Assembly: GCA_020853515.1 (NCBI GenBank)
Contig: JADYYU010000363.1
Span: 1 to 8,309 of the forward strand
Direction: 5' to 3'
From: Chitinophagaceae bacterium
Lineage (GTDB): Bacteria > Bacteroidota > Bacteroidia > Chitinophagales > Chitinophagaceae
Length of the DNA: 8,309 bases
Shown here: positions 1 through 6,129 of the stretch, in pieces
Position numbering within the stretch: position 1 is the first letter of the stretch
Layout: every line of letters starts with the position of its first letter
Notes under the pieces: generated by a model
Seen by the model: only the letters and a program-made list of their open reading frames with translations
Databases searched by the model: none
What the model was told of the DNA's origin: nothing
Program-made: the position numbers and the translations under genes

Positions 1-731
1 GCACCCGGATACCCTGTATCTTCATCACGCATCAGTTGCAAATTGCTGTGCCGCAGTCGCACATAGCTGAAAAAATGCTCTCATATTTTAATCACCGTTA
101 TATCAGACGTTTCAGTAAGGTTTGGGTGCCTGATTATCCGGATCATGCGATGGCCGGCAAACTCTCTGTGCAGCATCATTTGTTAAAGAATGTAGAGTTC
201 ATTGGTAATCTTTCGCGTTTTGAATCAGAAAGCCACACCGGGATGCTGTATGATAAAATGATCTTGCTGTCGGGTCCGGAACCGCAGCGAAGCAAACTGG
301 AAGCGTTGATCATGGGTCAACTGGAACAGACCTCTGAACGCATTTTAATAGTACGCGGCAAACCTGGATCTGCTGCACTCCAACACCCGAATTCCTGCAT
401 CAGGATTGAAAACCATTTGTCGAAAACCGCCTTGCAGCAAGCGATGCAGCAAAGCGATGTGCTGATCTGCCGCAGTGGCTATTCGACCATTATGGATCTG
501 ATTAAATTAAAAAAAACAGCCTTGCTAGTTCCTACTCCCGGACAAACAGAACAGGAATATCTGGCCCGTTTTCTATCAGAAAAAAAATGGTTTACAACCA
601 TGAAGCAGTCCGATTTAGAACTCAATAAAGCCACGCTTATGATGAAGAACACAGAAGCGGGCACCATTCCTGATTTTGATCTTTACCTGTATAAAAAAGC
701 GATTGATGATTTGCTGCAAAGCCACGGCTGA
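1..731 (+). CDS. MurG-like glycosyltransferase, C-terminal part (5' end outside window)
   Basis: The open frame enters from the left edge (first full codon at 3) and ends with TGA at 729-731, giving 242 visible residues, so the start is missing. An internal TTG at 36 lies inside conserved-looking sequence (ITHQLQIAVP) and is not a credible start. The visible part resembles the second Rossmann half of GT28/COG0707 glycosyltransferases. It has a WVPDYPDHAMAGKLS stretch, an ILLSGPEPQRSKLE strand-loop, an ILIVRGKPG strand, and the donor-site-like CRSGYSTIMDLIKLKKTALL followed by VPTPGQTEQEYLA. MurG-type enzymes transfer a sugar from a UDP donor and are usually peripheral to the inner membrane. 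I recall close relatives in many Bacteroidota annotated only as glycosyltransferases, so substrate and pathway are unknown. It is unlikely to be MurG itself, because no murein-cluster genes are adjacent. The family call is fairly sure; the function is not. Confidence 0.75.
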   Translation, partial: TRIPCIFITHQLQIAVPQSHIAEKMLSYFNHRYIRRFSKVWVPDYPDHAMAGKLSVQHHLLKNVEFIGNLSRFESESHTGMLYDKMILLSGPEPQRSKLEALIMGQLEQTSERILIVRGKPGSAALQHPNSCIRIENHLSKTALQQAMQQSDVLICRSGYSTIMDLIKLKKTALLVPTPGQTEQEYLARFLSEKKWFTTMKQSDLELNKATLMMKNTEAGTIPDFDLYLYKKAIDDLLQSHG

Positions 732-834
732 CATTACAATGCAATTGCTGATAACCTGCCAAATCATCACCGCGACGAACAGATACTTCATCCTTTTTAT
801 TCGATAAAAACACGTGGCTCTGCACAATAAATAC

Positions 835-841
835 TAAATTG
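835..841 (+). promoter_or_regulatory. Weak -7-like box before the secreted hydrolase gene
   Basis: TAAATTG resembles the Bacteroidota -7 consensus TAnnTTTG with one T missing. It ends 17 bases before the chosen ATG at 859. No clear -33 TTTG element lies at the expected distance. It is listed because it is the best candidate in the 127-base gap; confidence is low. Confidence 0.25.
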
Positions 842-858
842 TGCTGTTTTTAGAGCAC

Positions 859-2178
859 ATGAAAAATTTATACTTACTTTTTTTCCTTTTTTTTAGCAGT
901 CAGCTCATTGCACAAAATTACCCCTATTGTAAGGCGGGCCTGTTTTCAGAATATACTCATTACAGCGACATCAGTATTGAGCATGATACGGGCTTGGTTT
1001 ATGGCAGCAACCTGAACTATCAGGGTGTCCCTCAAAACCTGACGCTGGATATTCATTATCCGAATCTGCTGATCGACCCGCTGCCGCTCCGGCCTGTGAT
1101 CGTACTACTGCATGGTGGCGGATTGACCGGCGGAAGCAAAAGCGACCTCAGTGTTTACTGCAATAAACTGGCCAGGGCCGGTTATGTAGCCGTTAGTATG
1201 GATTATAGGCTGGGCTGGAATCAATTGGGCGCGGGCGGGACCTGCGGCGGAGATATTCAGCAGTTTCGCTATGCCGTGTATAGGGCTCTGCAGGATGCTC
1301 ATGCCGGCCTGCGATTTCTGGTACATCAGGCCGCCAATTACCGCATAGACACAGGGTATATTTTTCTGGCAGGGCAAAGTGAGGGAGGCATGACAGCCAT
1401 GAATGTGGCGTACATGAATCAACCCGAAGCCAACCTGTTACTGCCCGGCGCCTTCGCGGATCTTGGCCCAATAGACAGTGCCGGCAATAATTTCTTCGAA
1501 CCATTTTCATTGAAAGGAATTTTTAACTGGTGTGGTGCCATCGCCGATACAGGTATTATTCAAAACGACACCCCGATACCTTTATTGTCTATTCATGGTT
1601 TGCTTGATTCGGTGATGCCGGTTGAATTGGGCACTTACCTGAACTGTCAGAATGCAAATAATCCATATCCTGTGATGTATGGTCCGAAATCTATTTACCA
1701 GCGTATGAAAAACCAGGGCATTTGCAGTGAAGCCAATTATGATGCTAACGGGGAGCATTGCTTCTTTCCTTCGCTGGAACCAAACATTTATATTCCTGCC
1801 AAGTTTACCTGCTTTTTTAAAAACTTACTTTGCGGTAATTGCACTACAGAGTCGAAGGTGAGTTATAATCAAAAAAACTGCGCCGAAGCTGCACCGGCGG
1901 GTGTAAACGAACAAACGGAATCGATGCTGATGGCACTTTACCCCAATCCTGCAAAAGATCATCTGGATTTTACTATACGTTTAGCAGCAGCATGCGAACT
2001 GGGTATCAAAGTGATGGATCTCACCGGGAAAACAGTTGCTGAATTACCCGATGTAAAAAGGCCCGCAGGCAACTGTCAATTATCGGTTCCGTTAGATTTA
2101 TGTCCAGGTTTATACATAGTAAAATTGCAAGCCGGGGATCACACGATTGTGCGGAAAATTACAATTCAATCCTTTTAG
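859..2178 (+). CDS. Secreted alpha/beta-hydrolase (esterase-like) with type IX secretion C-terminal domain
   Basis: The 439-residue product begins with a signal peptide (MKNLYLLFFLFFSSQLIAQ, probable cleavage after AQ). I chose ATG at 859 because the longer GTG start at 841 would put charged residues before it. The catalytic domain covers roughly residues 60-325. It shows an oxyanion HGGG at 85-88, nucleophile elbow GQSEGG with Ser174, probable acid Asp250 in HGLLDSVMP, and probable His300 in GEH. This order is typical of carboxylesterase/BD-FAE-like hydrolases. Residues about 359-439 form a Por secretion-system tail: LYPNPAKDHLDF, then VMDLTGKTV, then GLYIVKL near the end. By family knowledge this tail directs export across the outer membrane by the type IX system and is cleaved. 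The mature protein holds 14 cysteines, including a CGNC pair (325-328) in the linker, so disulfides are likely. The natural ester or polysaccharide substrate is unknown. The stop is TAG followed at once by TGA. Confidence 0.85.
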   Translation: MKNLYLLFFLFFSSQLIAQNYPYCKAGLFSEYTHYSDISIEHDTGLVYGSNLNYQGVPQNLTLDIHYPNLLIDPLPLRPVIVLLHGGGLTGGSKSDLSVYCNKLARAGYVAVSMDYRLGWNQLGAGGTCGGDIQQFRYAVYRALQDAHAGLRFLVHQAANYRIDTGYIFLAGQSEGGMTAMNVAYMNQPEANLLLPGAFADLGPIDSAGNNFFEPFSLKGIFNWCGAIADTGIIQNDTPIPLLSIHGLLDSVMPVELGTYLNCQNANNPYPVMYGPKSIYQRMKNQGICSEANYDANGEHCFFPSLEPNIYIPAKFTCFFKNLLCGNCTTESKVSYNQKNCAEAAPAGVNEQTESMLMALYPNPAKDHLDFTIRLAAACELGIKVMDLTGKTVAELPDVKRPAGNCQLSVPLDLCPGLYIVKLQAGDHTIVRKITIQSF

Positions 2179-2227
2179 TGATGGTACTTCCTTCTGATAA
2201 TTGATGGCTTCGTCCGCAGAGCGGGCA

Positions 2228-2731
2228 TTAGTGAAGATGCTGCTTTTGCGGTTCGTATCTGATGACCGGTAGGGTATCTTCACAATCATGCAGTAATTCT
2301 CGGATCGTTTTGTGCAAAACAGGGTGGGACAAAGTCGAAGCAATTTCATTCATTGGCACCAGTACAAAACGGCGTTGATGTAAAAAAGGATGCGGAATTT
2401 TAAGATCTTCCTCTTCAATAAGCTCGTGGTTAAAAAACAGCAGGTCGATGTCGATCGTTCGGGATCCCCATTTTTCCTCTCTGACTCTTCCCATTCGCTG
2501 TTCAATTTGCAGGCAAGTCGCTAAAACCTCCTTTGCACTGAGTGCACTTTTGACATAAACCACCTGATTCAGAAAAGCACGCTGATCTGTATTTCCCCAG
2601 GAAGCGGTTTCATAAACAGTTGATAATTGTACAATTTCACCAATATATGCAGCGATCTCTGCGAGGCTCTTGCTGAGGAATAGTTCCCTGTCTCCCATAT
2701 TACCACCTATAACAAGATAAATGCCATTCAT
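2228..2731 (-). CDS. folK: 2-amino-4-hydroxy-6-hydroxymethyldihydropteridine pyrophosphokinase (HPPK)
   Basis: This 167-residue cytosolic enzyme transfers pyrophosphate from ATP to 6-hydroxymethyl-7,8-dihydropterin, the step before dihydropteroate synthase in folate synthesis. Length and motifs fit single-domain HPPK. The N-terminus has IGGNMGDR (8-15), then the pterin-side loop SWGNTDQRAFLNQVV (44-58). The family signature runs from Arg82 through KWGSRTIDIDLL (87-98), with Asp94 and Asp96 as the expected Mg2+ ligands and Arg91 beside them. It is followed by IPHP (112-115) and the RRF stretch at 120-122. The ATG at 2731 gives a normal HPPK start. The gene converges with the secreted hydrolase (49 bases between stops) and diverges from sppA (61 bases between starts). 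No other folate gene is in view, so it is probably transcribed alone. Confidence 0.95.
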   Translation of the reverse strand: MNGIYLVIGGNMGDRELFLSKSLAEIAAYIGEIVQLSTVYETASWGNTDQRAFLNQVVYVKSALSAKEVLATCLQIEQRMGRVREEKWGSRTIDIDLLFFNHELIEEEDLKIPHPFLHQRRFVLVPMNEIASTLSHPVLHKTIRELLHDCEDTLPVIRYEPQKQHLH

Positions 2732-2763
2732 ACCATTGGTTTTAGTTTATAAAAAACTGCCGT

Positions 2764-2771
2764 TATTTTTG
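2764..2771 (+). promoter_or_regulatory. Bacteroidota -7 promoter box for sppA
   Basis: TATTTTTG is an exact match to TAnnTTTG and ends 21 bases before the sppA ATG at 2793. The -33 region is T-rich (TTTTAG at 2740-2745) but lacks a clean TTTG. An A-rich stretch (AATAAAAACT) just before the ATG replaces a Shine-Dalgarno, as is common in this phylum. Confidence 0.6.
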
Positions 2772-2774
2772 CGG

Positions 2775-2782
2775 CAAATATC
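2775..2782 (-). promoter_or_regulatory. Possible -7 box for folK in the divergent spacer
   Basis: Read on the minus strand, these bases are GATATTTG, five of the six fixed positions of TAnnTTTG. The box lies 43 bases upstream of the folK ATG and only 3 bases beyond the sppA -7 box on the opposite strand. If both are real, the two promoters are back to back and transcription of one could affect the other. No convincing -33 element is visible. Confidence 0.3.
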
Positions 2783-2792
2783 AATAAAAACT

Positions 2793-4541
2793 ATGAAACA
2801 ATTTTTTAAAATACTGTTCGCTTGCCTGTGTGCCCTGATCCTGTTTTTCCTGGTTGTTTTCTTCGGATTCATGGGAGCCATTGCTGGTGCATCGGGTGGT
2901 GAAACTGCCACAGTCGAAAAAAATTCGGTGCTGCTGCTTGACATGAATGAACCAATTGCTGAGCAAACTTCTAAAAATTCACTGGGAGCCCTCACCGGCA
3001 AACCAACCCGTGTGACCGGTCTGAACGATGTACTGTCATCGATCGAAGCAGCCAAAAGCGACGATAAAATAAAGGGCATTTATATCAGGCTGGGTGTGAA
3101 TCCGAATGGCTGGGCCACTTTGCAGGAGGTAAAGAATGCGGTGGCTGATTTTAAATCATCCGGCAAATTTGTCATTGCATACGGCGAGGTTTGTGATCAA
3201 AAATCATATTACGTTGCTTCAGCAGGTACACAGGTTTTTCTGAACCCGACCGGTGGCATGGAGTTTAACGGATTAAGCATCACCGGAACTTTTTTTAAAG
3301 GAACCATCGATAAGCTCGACATCAAAACAGAGGCCTTTCATTGTGGTAAATATAAAGGAGCTTACGAACCTTACAAACTTGAAAAATTCAGTGATCCGAA
3401 CCGCTACCAATTGAGTGTTTTGTTAAATGACCTCTACAGCGAATTTTTACAAACAGTATCCGTTAAAACCGGTATCGATACGGCTGCATTGGCTGCGATG
3501 GCTAACACAGGCGTGATTAAATTTCCGCAGGATGCACTTAAGAACAAGTTTGTAGATGCAACCATTTATGGTGATTCTGTGGAAAGTATTCTGAAGAGTA
3601 AAATCGGACTGAAAGAAAAAGACAAGATCAATATGATTACTCCGGCCGATTATGCGTCTGCATCAGAAAGCAAAACAAAATCTAAAGATCAGATCGCCAT
3701 TTTGTACGCCAGTGGCACCATCAATGACGGTGAAGGCGACGAAGATATTTTTTCTAAAAACTTTATCAAAGAGATCAGAAAAATTGCAAAAAACGATGAT
3801 ATCAAAGCAGTGGTATTGCGGGTTAATTCACCCGGTGGCAGTGCATTAGCAAGCGAAATCATTTACCATGAACTGATGCAGTTGAAAAAGAAGAAACCCA
3901 TCGTGGTGAGTATGGGCAATTATGCTGCCAGTGGTGGTTATTATATTTCGTGTGCAGCAGACAGCATCTTTGCAGACGAAAACACCCTGACCGGTTCAAT
4001 TGGGGTGGTAGGAGTGATGATGAATATCGGTGATATGCTGAAAAACAAATTAGGCGTTACCACAGATGTTGTAAAAACCGGTACCTACGCTGATTTCCCG
4101 AATGCCATGCGCCCGATGACTGACGCAGAAAGAACCTGGATTCAAAGTTATCTCGACACTACCTACAACCAGTTTAAAAGCCGGGTGGCCATGGCCCGCC
4201 GCATGAGCATGGAGCAGGTTGAAGAGTTGGCTCAGGGGCATGTTTACAGCGGCAAACTGGCCAAAGATCTGAATTTAGTGGATGGTTTTGGTAATGTAAA
4301 AAGAGCCCTTGCCAGCGCTGAAGCCAAAGCAGGCCTCAAGAAATATGAGATAGTAGAATATCCAAAACCGGCTGACAAACTGGAAGAAATGATCAACTCA
4401 TTTTCAGGTAATAAAAAGGAAGATGCCATTCTGAAAAAAGTGCTGGGTGAGGAATATGTAGTGTACAAAGAAATTCAAAAGATCAAAAGCCAGCAAAATC
4501 AGGTACAAACCATCCTTCCGTGGGTGCTTGAAATAAGATAA
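2793..4541 (+). CDS. sppA: Signal peptide peptidase SppA, 67K (tandem-domain) type
   Basis: The 582-residue inner-membrane serine protease degrades signal peptides left after protein export and acts at the outer face of the inner membrane. Residues about 4-34 form one N-terminal hydrophobic anchor (FFKILFACLCALILFFLVVFF). The protein has the duplicated S49 layout of E. coli SppA. The N-terminal half carries the general-base lysine in GKYKGAYEPY (Lys188, matching E. coli Lys209). The C-terminal half carries the nucleophile in GNYAASGGYYIS (Ser380, matching Ser409), preceded by RVNSPGGSALASE (343-355) and followed by LTGSIGVVGV (399-408). Both catalytic residues are present, so it should be active. 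The frame stays open upstream to 2721, but the ATG at 2793 is chosen: the extra 24 codons would cover the promoter and the folK start, and the anchor begins naturally at MKQFFKILF. Transcribed divergently from folK. Confidence 0.95.
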   Translation: MKQFFKILFACLCALILFFLVVFFGFMGAIAGASGGETATVEKNSVLLLDMNEPIAEQTSKNSLGALTGKPTRVTGLNDVLSSIEAAKSDDKIKGIYIRLGVNPNGWATLQEVKNAVADFKSSGKFVIAYGEVCDQKSYYVASAGTQVFLNPTGGMEFNGLSITGTFFKGTIDKLDIKTEAFHCGKYKGAYEPYKLEKFSDPNRYQLSVLLNDLYSEFLQTVSVKTGIDTAALAAMANTGVIKFPQDALKNKFVDATIYGDSVESILKSKIGLKEKDKINMITPADYASASESKTKSKDQIAILYASGTINDGEGDEDIFSKNFIKEIRKIAKNDDIKAVVLRVNSPGGSALASEIIYHELMQLKKKKPIVVSMGNYAASGGYYISCAADSIFADENTLTGSIGVVGVMMNIGDMLKNKLGVTTDVVKTGTYADFPNAMRPMTDAERTWIQSYLDTTYNQFKSRVAMARRMSMEQVEELAQGHVYSGKLAKDLNLVDGFGNVKRALASAEAKAGLKKYEIVEYPKPADKLEEMINSFSGNKKEDAILKKVLGEEYVVYKEIQKIKSQQNQVQTILPWVLEIR

Positions 4542-4571
4542 TAATATTCCGCTTTTATTCTGTCTGCATTC

Positions 4572-4579
4572 TATCTTTG
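4572..4579 (+). promoter_or_regulatory. -7 promoter box almost abutting the UbiA-family start codon
   Basis: TATCTTTG matches TAnnTTTG exactly, and only 7 bases separate it from the ATG at 4587. Transcription normally begins a few bases after this box, so the mRNA would have about 0-4 untranslated bases. No TTTG lies at the -33 spacing; the region is AT-rich. It may drive both the UbiA-family gene and maf. Confidence 0.55.
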
Positions 4580-4586
4580 GCTTTCT

Positions 4587-5495
4587 ATGAGTAAAATCAA
4601 AGCTGCCTTTACCCTCATTCGGTTTCCTAATCTGGTATTTATATTGCTGACCCAGGTTTTAGCACGCTTTTTCATCATAGATCCTGCAATTAAAGAACGC
4701 GGATTGAGCGCTGTGCTGGACACACCCCATTTTTATTTGCTATGCCTCAGCACCGTGCTGATCGCTGCGGCTGGATATATCATCAATGACTATTTCGATA
4801 TTGGCATCGATGCGATCAATAAGCCGCATAAGGTGACTATAGAAAAGATCTTCAAAAGACGGACGATCATTATCTGGCATATCAGTCTCAATTTAGCCGC
4901 GATGCTGATCGTAATCGGTCTGACGCTTTCATTGCTTCAATTAAGGCTGGTGGCTATTCAATTAGTGAGTATTTTACTGCTCATATTTTACTCCACCACC
5001 TTTAAGCGTAAATTGATCATTGGAAATCTTTGCATAGGAGTACTTACAGGACTTACCTTGCTGACAGTGGCTTTTTATGAGCCTGCATTTGAACTTTTCA
5101 ATACCGATTTTCTGCATTCAAAATTACTGTGGATGTACGTTTTATTCTCCTTCATTATAACGTTTATTCGAGAAGTGGTGAAGGACATCGAAGATGTGAA
5201 AGGCGATACAGCGCAAAATTGCGAAACGATTCCTTTGGTATGGGGTATCGATAATGCCAAAAAGATTGTATATGTTTTTATGATCTTGTTACTGATGCTA
5301 TTGCTGATCACCACCTATTATTTTTTTTCATTTAATAAGGTGCTGGTAATTTATCTTTTTGCCGCTGTGTTTGTGCCTGTTATTTTTACCCTGTATAAAA
5401 CCCGGCAGGCCAGCCATTCTGCTGATTTTAATCGTATCAGCACCTATGTAAAAATCGTTACTTTGCTGGGCATTCTATCCATCACATTAATTTAA
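4587..5495 (+). CDS. UbiA-family prenyltransferase, probably geranylgeranylglycerol-phosphate geranylgeranyltransferase-like
   Basis: This 302-residue integral membrane protein has about eight to nine hydrophobic helices (roughly 12-30, 48-66, 95-116, 119-136, 144-162, 180-196, 225-246, 250-270 and 284-302). It keeps both Asp-rich prenyl-diphosphate/Mg2+ motifs of the UbiA superfamily: NDYFDIGID at 67-75, and DIEDVKGD at 200-207 followed by CETIPLVWG. The family moves a polyprenyl chain onto an aromatic or glycerol-phosphate acceptor inside the membrane. The IRFPNLVFILLTQ N-terminus and the position before maf match the Bacteroidota branch that databases usually label geranylgeranylglycerol-phosphate geranylgeranyltransferase. 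That is the archaeal-type ether-lipid step, and its real acceptor in these bacteria is, to my knowledge, not settled. MenA- or UbiA-type quinone synthesis is the alternative, but no quinone genes are nearby. The start is fixed because the next in-frame ATG is at residue 106. Maf follows after 4 bases. Confidence 0.85.
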   Translation: MSKIKAAFTLIRFPNLVFILLTQVLARFFIIDPAIKERGLSAVLDTPHFYLLCLSTVLIAAAGYIINDYFDIGIDAINKPHKVTIEKIFKRRTIIIWHISLNLAAMLIVIGLTLSLLQLRLVAIQLVSILLLIFYSTTFKRKLIIGNLCIGVLTGLTLLTVAFYEPAFELFNTDFLHSKLLWMYVLFSFIITFIREVVKDIEDVKGDTAQNCETIPLVWGIDNAKKIVYVFMILLLMLLLITTYYFFSFNKVLVIYLFAAVFVPVIFTLYKTRQASHSADFNRISTYVKIVTLLGILSITLI

Positions 5496-5499
5496 GCAA

Positions 5500-6054
5500 A
5501 TGAGTAAATCCAATTTGATTCTGGCCTCTGCTTCCCCCCGCCGTAAACAACTGCTCGAAATGGCGGAAGTTGATTTTGAGATCATAACACAGGATACCGA
5601 TGAATGTTATCCGCCCGGTCTGACGATGGAAGAAACGGCCATTTATATTGCTACCCAAAAGGGCAGGGCGGTGCAGAAAAAATATAGCAATCGTAAAATA
5701 CTGGCTGCAGATACAATTGTAGTACTTGACAACTCTATCATTGGCAAGCCTACAGGACGGCAGGACGCGATTGAAATTCTCAGTCGCTTATCAGGCAAAA
5801 CCCATCAGGTGATCACAGGTGTTGTGATCCTAGAGCAGAAAAAAATGACTTCTTTTGCTGATAAAACCCTGGTTACATTTTACGAAATCACCCCCGTACA
5901 GATCGAACATTATGTAGATCGTTACCAACCATTTGACAAGGCCGGCGCTTATGCTATTCAGGAGTGGATCGGTGCAGTGGCCATCAAAAACATAGAAGGC
6001 TGTTTTTACAATGTGATGGGCTTGCCCGTGAGCCGCGTAATACCATTTCTATAA
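5500..6054 (+). CDS. maf: Maf-family nucleoside triphosphate pyrophosphatase (dTTP/UTPase-like)
   Basis: The 184-residue cytosolic enzyme hydrolyses nucleoside triphosphates to monophosphate and pyrophosphate. Maf proteins clear non-canonical or excess nucleotides, and some affect septum formation. It has the complete fold signatures: LASASPRRKQLLE at 8-20 (phosphate-binding SxSPRR), AADTIV at 69-74 with catalytic Asp71, GKPTGRQDA at 82-90, LSGKTHQVITGV at 97-108, and the C-terminal FDKAGAYAIQEW with GCFYNVMGLPV. The AYAIQ and YNVMGLP combination is what I associate with the YhdE/dTTP-UTP subgroup rather than the YceF (m7GTP) subgroup; that assignment is inference. The length is normal. It starts 4 bases after the UbiA-family stop and has no promoter box of its own, so the two are almost certainly co-transcribed. 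The functions are not obviously linked. Confidence 0.93.
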   Translation: MSKSNLILASASPRRKQLLEMAEVDFEIITQDTDECYPPGLTMEETAIYIATQKGRAVQKKYSNRKILAADTIVVLDNSIIGKPTGRQDAIEILSRLSGKTHQVITGVVILEQKKMTSFADKTLVTFYEITPVQIEHYVDRYQPFDKAGAYAIQEWIGAVAIKNIEGCFYNVMGLPVSRVIPFL

Positions 6055-6096
6055 CAAAAAAGGCTTTCAAAAAAATAGTTTCATTTGCAGTAGTTG

Positions 6097-6104
6097 TAAC
6101 TTTG
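6097..6104 (+). promoter_or_regulatory. Bacteroidota -7 promoter box for the agmatinase-family gene
   Basis: TAACTTTG matches TAnnTTTG exactly and ends 25 bases before the ATG at 6130. It sits in the 75-base gap after maf. The gap also holds a run of A, then GGCTTTC, then seven A, and I could not fold a convincing intrinsic terminator from it. The leader is A-rich with no Shine-Dalgarno. Confidence 0.6.
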
Positions 6105-6129
6105 CATTCATAAAAAAACTCCAGTTTAA

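Noticed and set aside
739..807. A 22-codon hydrophobic plus-strand frame in the gap after the glycosyltransferase gene
   Set aside because: It is very short, has no leader signal or promoter box, and is expected by chance in AT-rich DNA.
615..827. Minus-strand open frames of 62-70 codons across the end of the glycosyltransferase gene and the following gap
   Set aside because: They run mostly antisense to a clear coding region, show no recognisable motif and have no promoter box.
841..858. Upstream GTG start for the secreted hydrolase, adding six residues
   Set aside because: The extra residues put an acidic segment (LFLEH) before a clean signal peptide that begins at the ATG at 859, and they overlap a possible promoter and hairpin.
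2214..2224. CCGC-aga-GCGG hairpin between the convergent hydrolase and folK genes as a terminator
   Set aside because: The stem is only 4 bp and neither strand has a following U-run, so it does not meet intrinsic-terminator criteria.
2721..2792. Upstream ATG extension of sppA by 24 codons
   Set aside because: It would overlap the folK start and contain the exact -7 promoter box. The membrane anchor begins naturally at the ATG at 2793, preceded by an A-rich leader.
6055..6085. A-rich stretch with GGCTTTC after maf as a terminator
   Set aside because: The A-runs flank a segment with no self-complementary partner, so no stable stem forms.
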